DNA of 7,799 bases, taken from the NCBI GenBank assembly GCA_029266935.1, contig JAQSVY010000236.1, forward strand, positions 1 to 7,799, read 5' to 3'. Source of the stretch: Burkholderiales bacterium. GTDB taxonomy: Bacteria > Pseudomonadota > Gammaproteobacteria > Burkholderiales > SG8-39. The first letter of the stretch is position 1. Every line of letters starts with the position of its first letter. The position numbers and the translations under genes are program-made. The notes below the pieces were generated by a model. It was not told the DNA's origin and searched no databases. It was given only the letters and a program-made list of their open reading frames with translations. Below are positions 1 to 7,799 of this stretch, piece by piece.

Positions 1-561
1 CATCTGCACGCGGTAGGTGCGGCCGAACTTGTTGAAGTCGTTCACGTACAGCGAGCCCATGGTGCTCTGCAGCGCCTCGAACACGTCCTGCACCGGGACT
101 CCCAGCGAAAGAGCCTTCTCCCGGTCGACCTCGACGCGCAACTGCGGTACCGTGGGACGGAAGAACGAGTTGATGCCGGTGAGCTGCGGGTGCTTGCGCA
201 GCGCCTCGAGAAAGCCCTGCGTCACCTGGTAGAGGCGCTGCGGGTCGGCGCTCGCGCGCCCCTGCAGGTACAGCTCGAAGCCGCCCGCGGTGCCCAGGCC
301 GCGGATCGCCGCCGGATTGAACGCGAGCACCGTGCCTTCGCGCAGCGCCGAGCCCTTGACGAGGATCTGGCGCGCAACCGCCGGCGCCGGCGCCTCGGGC
401 CGCTCGGCCCAGTCCTTGAGGGGGATGAACATGGTCGCGGTATTGGTCTTGTTGCCGCCGCCGAGCAGGTCGAAGCCGTTGATGGCGAACACGTTGCGCA
501 CGCCGGGCTCGGCCTGCGCGATCTCGCTCAGCGCCGCCGACATCTTGCGCGTGCGCTCGAG
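1..561 (-). pseudogene. RND permease continuation in a shifted frame (runs off window)
   Basis: Reading from 561 to 1 gives 187 codons of the second periplasmic region of the same pump: LERTRKM, ALSEIAQAEPGVRNVFAING, NKTNTATMFIPLKDWAERPE, LVKGSALREGTVLAFNP, GLGTAGGFELYLQGR, RPTVPQLRVEVDREKALSLG, and finally MGSLYVNDFNKFGRTYRVQM at the window edge. AcrB has matching segments in the same order (LKDWADRPG, VFAFNLPAI, LGTATGFDFEL, YVNDFIDRGR). No stop occurs, so the frame is intact apart from the single shift near 558-563. The first ATG in this frame is at 541-543, internal to the homology and not a true start. This is the same gene as the entry upstream; the last TM segments lie outside the window. 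Confidence 0.9.
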
Positions 562-2270
562 GCGAAGATGTAGCCCTGGTCCTCGGTGGGCACGAAGCTC
601 GAGGGCACGCGCAGGAACAGGAACACGCAAGCAGCAACAATGACGGCGAAGGCGAGCAGGGACAGGATTCTGTGTTTCAGCAAGAGCTCTACGCCATCCA
701 GGAAGCGGCGCGTGGTCCAGGCGAAGCCGACGTTGAACGGGCGGAACAGGCGCGACTCGTGCTGCCCGGGCTTCATCAGCAGCGCGCACAGCGCCGGCGT
801 GAGCGTGAGTGCCATGAAGCCTGAGATCACTACCGCGATGCTGAGCGTGACCGCGAACTGCCGGTAGAGCGCACCGGCGATGCCGCCGAGGAAGGCGACC
901 GGGATGAACACCGCGCATAGCACCAGCACGATCGCCACCACCGCGCGCGACACCTCGCTCATCGCCTCGAGCGCGGCCTCGAACGGCTGCATCTTGTCCT
1001 CGCGCATCAGCCGCTCGACGTTCTCCAGCACCACGATGGCGTCGTCGACGACGATGCCGATGGCGAGCACCAGCGCGAAGAGCGTCAGGGTGTTGATCGA
1101 GAAGCCGGTGAGCCATAGGCCGGCGAAGGCGCCGATCAGCGACACCGGCACCGCGATCATCGGGATGAGCGTCGCCCGCCAGCTCTGCAGGAACAGGAAC
1201 ACCACCGCGAGCACCAGGGCCGCCGCCTCAAACATCGTCGTCGTCACCTCCTTGATGGAGGCGTTGACGAAGCGGGTGGTGTCGAAGGGGATCGCGTAGT
1301 CGACGCCCGCGGGGAAAGACGGCCGCAGTTCCTTCATCTTGCTTCTGACCAGATCGGCAACGTCGAGCGCGTTGGCGCCCGGCTGCAGGTACACCCCCAT
1401 GCCGATGGTCGGCTGGCCGTCGAGGGTGTTGGAGGCGTCGTAGTTCAGGGCGCCGAGCTCGACTCTCGCGATGTCTTTCAACTTCAAAATTCCAACATTC
1501 AATCCGGCTGCCCGCACGATGATCTCGCCGAACTGCTCGGGCTCGACCAGGCGGCCGCTCGCCGTGACGGTGTAGACGATGCTCTGCCCGGGCGGTGCCG
1601 GCTCGTTGCCGATGCGCCCGGCGGCGTACTGCGCGTTCTGCGCACGCAGCGCCGCGGCCACCTCCGCCGTCGTCACGTTGAGACGCGCCATCTTCTCGGG
1701 ATTGATCCACACGCGCATCGAGTAGTCGCGCGCGCCGAAGATGGTGACGTCGGCCACCCCGGGCAGGCGCTTGAGCTCGTCGAGCAGGTTGATCGAGGCG
1801 TAGTTGGAGAGGAACAGCGTGTCGCGCAGGTTGCCGGGCGAGATCAGCGTCACGGCGAGCAGGATGTCGAAGGAGCGCTTCTGCACGATGACGCCGTTGC
1901 GGCGCACCTCGTCGGGCAGGCGCGGCAGCGCGATCTGCACGCGGTTGTTCACGTTGAACACCGACTGGTCGACGTTTGTGCCGGGCTCGAAGGTGGCGGT
2001 GATGGTGAGCGAGCCGGTCGACGACGAGGTGGAGCTGAAGTACGAGAGCTTCTCCACGCCCGAGAGCTGCTCCTCGATCGGCGCCGCGACAGTGCGCGAG
2101 ACGGTCTCGGCGCTCGCGCCGGGGTAGTTGGTGGTGATGAGCACTGTGGGCGGCGCGATCTCGGGGTACTGCGCGACCGGCAGCAGCTGCGCCGCGACCA
2201 GCCCCGCCAGCACGATGACGATGGCGATGACCCCGGCGAAGACCGGCCGGTGGATGAAGAAGCGCGACAC
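528..2270 (-). CDS. RND multidrug efflux permease (AcrB/HAE1 family), N-terminal part, ends in a frameshift
   Basis: An inner-membrane proton-driven pump of the hydrophobe/amphiphile efflux type. The start is GTG at 2268-2270, giving MSRFFIHRPVFAGVIAI, the standard family beginning, 1 base after the adaptor stop. Visible parts are TM1 (about 10-29), the periplasmic porter region with NYPGASAETVSRTVAAPIEE and INLLDELKRLPGVADVTIFG, TM2-TM6 between about 345 and 498, and TM7 near 535-553. TM4 carries the proton-relay pair D409-D410 in GIVVDDAIVVLENVER, so the part shown looks functional. Homology ends at PTEDQGYIFAS (residue 571); the last nine residues before the stop at 528 are out of frame. 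A full pump has about 1050 residues. The rest of the homology continues in another frame from 561 downwards, so the gene is interrupted by an apparent deletion of about 28 bases. The substrate cannot be inferred. Confidence 0.93.
   Translation of the reverse strand: MSRFFIHRPVFAGVIAIVIVLAGLVAAQLLPVAQYPEIAPPTVLITTNYPGASAETVSRTVAAPIEEQLSGVEKLSYFSSTSSSTGSLTITATFEPGTNVDQSVFNVNNRVQIALPRLPDEVRRNGVIVQKRSFDILLAVTLISPGNLRDTLFLSNYASINLLDELKRLPGVADVTIFGARDYSMRVWINPEKMARLNVTTAEVAAALRAQNAQYAAGRIGNEPAPPGQSIVYTVTASGRLVEPEQFGEIIVRAAGLNVGILKLKDIARVELGALNYDASNTLDGQPTIGMGVYLQPGANALDVADLVRSKMKELRPSFPAGVDYAIPFDTTRFVNASIKEVTTTMFEAAALVLAVVFLFLQSWRATLIPMIAVPVSLIGAFAGLWLTGFSINTLTLFALVLAIGIVVDDAIVVLENVERLMREDKMQPFEAALEAMSEVSRAVVAIVLVLCAVFIPVAFLGGIAGALYRQFAVTLSIAVVISGFMALTLTPALCALLMKPGQHESRLFRPFNVGFAWTTRRFLDGVELLLKHRILSLLAFAVIVAACVFLFLRVPSSFVPTEDQGYIFASSARARCRRR
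558..563 (-). other. Frameshift junction (GCCTCG) in the RND permease
   Basis: The minus-strand word GCCTCG serves both frames: as GCC TCG (Ala-Ser of GYIFAS) in the upstream frame, and as the end of a Ser codon plus CTC G (Ser-Leu-Glu of SLERTRKM) in the downstream frame. In AcrB-type pumps about nine residues (consensus near S-x-Q-L-P-D-G-A-S) lie between these two points. A deletion of 28 bases between two GCCTCG copies would explain the sequence exactly. Confidence 0.7.
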
Positions 2271-2271
2271 G

Positions 2272-3377
2272 CTATCCCGCCTTCTTCACCTGTACCGGCG
2301 TGCCCGGCCGCAGCCGCGCAAGGTTGTCGACGATCACGACGTCGCCCGCCTTCAGGCCCTCGAGCACCACCCAGTTGTCGCCGAGCCACTGGCCGGCACG
2401 GATGTTGCGCGGCAGCGCCTTGCCGTCGCCGCCCGCCACCCAGACGAAGCGCCCGGTATCGTTCTGCAGCACCGCGGTCTGCGGCACGACGATCGCTTGC
2501 TGGGTGCCGGCCACTACGCGCACGCGCACGTACTGCCCGGCGAGGAGCTGGTGCCCCGGGTTCGGCAGCTCGGCGCGCATCTGCACCGTGCCGGTGGCGG
2601 CGTCCACCGTGGAGCCCGCGAAGTTGACCTGGCCCTTGGCCGGGTAGGCCTTGCCGTCGGCCAGCTCGACGCCGACCTGGATATCTTTTTCCCCCGAGTT
2701 TCTTAATCTTGAATACTCGGCCTCCGAGAGGGAGAAGCGCACCCAGATCGGGTCGGCCTGGGTGATGGTGGTGAGCAGCGCCGAGTCGTTGCTCGGCTGC
2801 ACCAGCGTGCCCACCGACTGCAGCGCGCGCCCGGTGACGCCGCCGATCGGCGCATCGACGTTTGTATAAGAAAGGTTGAGCTGCGCCTGGCGCAGTCGCG
2901 CCTGCGCCATCTGCACCGCGGCCGTGCTCTGGCGCGCGGTCGAGGCGGCCTGGTCGGCCTCCTTGCGGCTGATGGCGCGGCGGTCGGCGAGGCCCTGCAG
3001 GCGCTGGAGCTCCTGCGCGGCGAGCTCATTGCGCGCGCGCTCCTGCGCGAGGGAGGCGCGCGCCTGCTGCAGCTCGATCTCGAAGGGCGCGCGCTCGATG
3101 CGGAAAAGCGGCGCACCCGCCTTCACCGGGTCACCTTCGTTGTAGAGCTGCTTTTCGATGATGCCGGCCACGCGCGCGCGCACCTGCACCTCGCGCGAGC
3201 CCTCGGTGCGCCCGACCGCCTCGAAGCTTACCGGCACTGGCTGCGGCGCAACCTCGATCGCCCCCACGGTGACCGCCGCGGGCGGGCCGCCCTTGGCGTC
3301 GGATCCCTTCTTGTCCTGTGCATCGCCCTGGCCGCACGCCGCAAGGGCGATCACCATCACTGCGAGCAGGATGCGGG

Positions 3378-3381
<4 letters not shown>
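2272..3381 (-). CDS. RND efflux periplasmic adaptor (membrane fusion) lipoprotein
   Basis: This subunit bridges an RND inner-membrane pump and an outer-membrane channel; it is AcrA/MexA-like. The 369-residue reading starts at the ATG overlapping the tetR stop (ATGA), with GAGGG 10 bases upstream. The frame extends to an earlier ATG at 3403-3405, but only this start gives a signal peptide (MTRILLAVMVIALAAC) with lipobox LAA-C16, implying a lipid-anchored periplasmic protein. Then follow the first half of the lipoyl domain (about 62-100: VQVRARVAGIIEKQLYNEGD), an alpha-hairpin coiled coil (about 101-168, rich in A, Q, R and E), the second lipoyl half (LNLSYTNVDAPIGG), the beta-barrel (IWVRFSLSEAEY, GQVNFAGSTVDAATGTVQM, LLAGQYVRVRV) and the membrane-proximal domain to VDNLARLRPGTPV. 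Length and order are normal for the family. Two AT-rich patches lie inside (2681-2717 and 2861-2878). The TAG stop is 1 base from the permease GTG. The substrate is unknown. Confidence 0.93.
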
Positions 3382-6138
<2,757 letters not shown>

Positions 6139-6155
6139 GGGGATGGCGAGCGCGC

Positions 6156-6344
6156 CTACGCCCGCGCCCAGAGCAGCAGCAGCAGCCCGACGATCATCGA
6201 CGACAGGCCGACGAAGCGGATCTGGCCGTCGCTCATCTGCGTGATGCGGCGGAAGGTGTCGCGCCAGAGGTTAGGCGCGAGGAAGGGCAACACGCCCTCG
6301 AGGATCAGCATGAGCGCGAGCGCCATCAGAAGCGTCGTGCCCAT
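6156..6344 (-). CDS. DUF2065 family small inner-membrane protein (YjeT-like)
   Basis: A 62-residue protein with two hydrophobic segments, about residues 4-22 ([18 protein letters not shown]) and 43-59 ([16 protein letters not shown]). The basic, polar linker between them ([17 protein letters not shown]) is probably cytoplasmic. E. coli YjeT has the same length, the same ALALxLxLEG start and the same position, directly after hflC and before purA. The function of the family is unknown; its fixed position suggests a link with the HflKC complex, but that is inference. The ATG is 3 bases after the hflC stop, with no strong Shine-Dalgarno. The C-terminal leucine run comes from five consecutive AGC units on the plus strand (6172-6186). 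Confidence 0.88.
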   Translation of the reverse strand: MGTTLLMALALMLILEGVLPFLAPNLWRDTFRRITQMSDGQIRFVGLSSMIVGLLLLLWARA

Positions 6345-6347
6345 CGC

Positions 6348-6737
6348 TCATTTTCTCGTCGCCGGCTGTCGTCCCAGGGAGTCCCTGAAGTAGCGCAGGA
6401 AGTCGGAGTTAGGCTCGAGCAGCATCAGATCGTTGCGGCCCCGGAAGGTCGAGCGGTACGCCTCCATGCTGCGGTAGAAGGAGTAGAACTCCGGGTTCTG
6501 GGAGAAGGCCGCGGCATAGATGCCGGCCGCCTTGGCGTCGCCCTCGCCGCGGAAGCGCTGCGCGTCGCGGTAGGCCTCGGCGAGAATGATCTCGCGCTGG
6601 CGGTCGGCGTCGGCGCGGATCTTCTCGGCTTCCGCCCCGCCGGTGGCGCGCAGCTCGTTGGCGATGCGCTTCCTCTCGGCCTGCATCCGCCCGTACACCG
6701 ACTCGCTCACTTCCTGGGGCAGGTCGACGCGCTTCAC
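6348..6737 (-). pseudogene. hflC: HflC, C-terminal part, displaced into another frame
   Basis: This is the remainder of HflC. From base 6695 downwards, 115 codons encode YGRMQAERKRIANELR, then AEKIRADADRQREIILAEAYRD, FRGEGDAKAAGIYAAAFSQ, FYSFYRSMEAYRSTF and LEPNSDFLRYFRDSLG, matching the E. coli HflC C-terminal half segment by segment. The 13 residues before it repeat the end of the N-terminal fragment (KRVDLPQEVSESV) because of the 41-base duplication. An in-frame GTG at 6735-6737 overlaps the TGA of the upstream fragment as GTGA, so coupled re-initiation is conceivable and would give a 129-residue piece, but I see no separate ribosome binding site. The TGA stop (6348-6350) is 3 bases from the DUF2065 start. 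I treat it as a gene fragment, probably from an assembly or sequencing error. Confidence 0.85.
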
Positions 6738-6777
6738 ACCGACTCGCTCACTTCCTGGGGCAGGTCGACGCGCTTCA
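6695..6777 (-). repeat. Exact 41-base tandem duplication inside hflC
   Basis: Bases 6695-6735 and 6736-6776 are identical, and the identity runs one base further (6736 equals 6777), so a 42-base word recurs with a period of 41. The unit encodes the HflC stretch KRVDLPQEVSESV. Because 41 is not a multiple of three, the second copy shifts the frame and yields TGA at the junction. The perfect identity means the event is very recent or artificial. Confidence 0.95.
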
Positions 6778-7279
6778 GGCGCACATCGATGATCTCGACG
6801 CCGATCCGCTTCAGGTCCTGGTCGACCAGCTTTTGCACGTCGCTCATGAGGGCGTCGCGCTGCCCGGAGACCACCTCGTGCAGGGTGCGCACGCCGAACT
6901 GCTCGCGCAGCGTGCCCGACACGGTCTGGCGGATGCGCCGCGCCGCCTCGAACTCCTCGCCCCGCACGCTCACGTAGTACTGCTGCACGTCGACGATGCG
7001 CCACTTGACGAAGGAGTCGACCAGCACCGGCCGGTTGCCCTGCGTGAGGAAGCGCAGCGGCTCGGCGTCGTCGTAGGTGAGGATGCGCATGTCGAACAGG
7101 CGCACGTTCTGCACCAGCGGGATCTTGAAGTTCAGGCCGGGCTTGGTGATCACCTCCTTCACCTGGCCGAGCTGGAACACGATCGCGTTCTGGCGCTGAT
7201 CGACGGTGAACAGCGTCCCCGAGATGAGCAGGATGACGACGATGAGAACGGCGACGACGGGACCCACGGCCTTCATCAT
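6734..7279 (-). CDS. hflC: HflC, N-terminal part, cut short by a frameshifting duplication
   Basis: HflC is the partner of HflK in the FtsH-regulating membrane complex. This frame gives 181 residues: a short cytoplasmic start (MMKAVGP), one membrane segment at about residues 6-27 (VVAVLIVVILLISGTLF), then the SPFH/band-7 domain with VDQRQNAIVFQLGQVK, GLNFKIPLVQNVRLFDMR, LVDSFVKWRIVD, LREQFGVRTLHEVVSG and IIDVRLKRVDLPQEVSESV. It follows E. coli HflC closely, then stops at TGA (6734-6736) where the homology should continue with Y-x-RM-x-AER. The stop lies at the junction of two 41-base repeats. Removing one repeat joins this frame to the downstream fragment and gives a normal protein of about 296 residues. 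The start is supported by a good Shine-Dalgarno. As read, the product lacks the C-terminal coiled coil and oligomerisation region and would probably not work alone. Confidence 0.9.
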   Translation of the reverse strand: MMKAVGPVVAVLIVVILLISGTLFTVDQRQNAIVFQLGQVKEVITKPGLNFKIPLVQNVRLFDMRILTYDDAEPLRFLTQGNRPVLVDSFVKWRIVDVQQYYVSVRGEEFEAARRIRQTVSGTLREQFGVRTLHEVVSGQRDALMSDVQKLVDQDLKRIGVEIIDVRLKRVDLPQEVSESV

Positions 7280-7799
7280 CTAGCGCTCTCCCCTTTCGCG
7301 GCCACGCAGCGACTCGCGCGAGCGCGGCCCCAGGTCGGGCGTCGGCTCGCCGGGCTGCTGCGAGGCCTGGGCGTCGGTGGGCGACGCCGCGCCTGCCTGC
7401 TGCATGATCCGGTCGAGCGGCAGGTAGAGCAGGTTCCCCTGGCCGCGGTAGTCCATCATGATCTTGCTGGTCGAGGCGAGCACCTGCTGCATCGTCTCGA
7501 GGTAGATGCGCTCGCGCGTCACCGCCGGCGCCTTGGCGTACTCGGTCAGCACCTGGCGGAAGCGCGAGGCGTCGCCCTCGGCGTTGGCGATCACGCGCTG
7601 GCGGTAGCCCTGCGCCTCCTCGGCCAGGCGCGAGGCCGCGCCGCGCGCGCGCGGAATCACGTCGTTCGCGTAGGCCTGGCCCTCGTTCTTCTGCCGCTCG
7701 CGGTCCTGGCCGGCCTTCACCGCGTCGTCGAAGGCGGCCTGCACCTGCTCGGGCGGCTGCGCGTTCTGGATCGTCACCGTGCTCACCACGATGCCGGTG
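7280..7799 (-). CDS. hflK: HflK, FtsH protease modulator (3' part only, 5' end outside window)
   Basis: HflK is an SPFH/band-7 inner-membrane protein that forms a large periplasmic complex with HflC around the FtsH protease and modulates degradation of membrane proteins. About 172 C-terminal residues are visible. They start within the SPFH domain (TGIVVSTVTIQNAQPP), continue through the QAAFDDAVKAGQDRERQ helix, the VIPRARGAASRLAEEAQGYR coiled-coil stretch and RERIYLETMQQVLAS, and end in YLPLDRIMQQ. All of these match the E. coli HflK C-terminal half. The last 40 or so residues are low-complexity, rich in P, Q, S, R and E, as is usual for HflK tails. The frame is open to the window edge; a GTG at 7787-7789 is internal and not a start. 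The TAG stop directly abuts the hflC ATG. The N-terminal membrane segment is not in view. Confidence 0.95.
   Translation of the reverse strand, partial: TGIVVSTVTIQNAQPPEQVQAAFDDAVKAGQDRERQKNEGQAYANDVIPRARGAASRLAEEAQGYRQRVIANAEGDASRFRQVLTEYAKAPAVTRERIYLETMQQVLASTSKIMMDYRGQGNLLYLPLDRIMQQAGAASPTDAQASQQPGEPTPDLGPRSRESLRGRERGER
7288..7293 (-). promoter_or_regulatory. Shine-Dalgarno of hflC inside the hflK 3' end
   Basis: On the minus strand the bases GGGGAG lie 8 bases before the hflC ATG (7277-7279), inside the last codons of hflK. It is the clearest ribosome binding site in the window. It supports the first of the two adjacent ATG codons as the hflC start, and the lack of any gap to the hflK stop suggests coupled translation. 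Confidence 0.7.

Noticed and set aside
6139..6155. Spacer between the DUF2065 gene and hisZ as a promoter or terminator site
   Set aside because: Only 17 bases, with no -10/-35 pattern or hairpin.
6172..6186. Five AGC units in a row, possible slippage-prone microsatellite
   Set aside because: They encode the leucine run of the DUF2065 second membrane segment; five trinucleotide units would keep the frame and need no special role.
6734..6777. Programmed ribosomal frameshift as an explanation for split hflC
   Set aside because: No slippery heptamer or following structure is evident, and the exact 41-base duplication accounts fully for the frame change.

Overview
The window is very GC-rich and densely coding, with every recognisable gene on the minus strand. 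The upstream block hflK-hflC-DUF2065-hisZ-purA is the arrangement familiar from Betaproteobacteria; E. coli has the related hflK-hflC-yjeT-purA. I therefore infer a high-GC betaproteobacterium, probably a draft or metagenome-derived contig. No mobile element, RNA gene, CRISPR array or clear terminator is visible, and the only gene-to-gene gaps are a few bases, the longest about 17.

In transcription order, from high to low coordinates: the 3' part of hflK; hflC (membrane regulators of the FtsH protease); a 62-residue DUF2065/YjeT membrane protein; hisZ (regulatory subunit of ATP phosphoribosyltransferase, histidine synthesis); purA (adenylosuccinate synthetase, AMP synthesis); a TetR-family regulator; a periplasmic adaptor lipoprotein; and an RND-type efflux permease that runs off the low-coordinate edge. 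The first five form the housekeeping block. The last three form a regulator-adaptor-pump operon fused tightly behind purA. The tetR/adaptor pair overlaps by ATGA and the adaptor/permease pair is 1 base apart, so these are probably translationally coupled. No outer-membrane channel gene is in view.

The notable feature is a series of broken reading frames in otherwise well-conserved genes. (1) hflC carries an exact 41-base tandem duplication that shifts the frame and creates a stop at the copy junction. (2) hisZ loses its C-terminal region exactly where purA appears without its start codon and first strand, as if roughly 200-300 bases were deleted. (3) The RND permease changes frame at a six-base GCCTCG junction, where comparison with AcrB predicts that about 28 bases are missing. 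(4) The TetR gene has no normal start; it begins at best with a TTG overlapping the purA stop, and its first helix is clipped. Four events in 7.8 kb of mostly housekeeping DNA suggest assembly or consensus errors, or else a decaying locus. I see no evidence for a new biological system. A second oddity is a set of short AT-rich islands of rare codons inside the high-GC genes.
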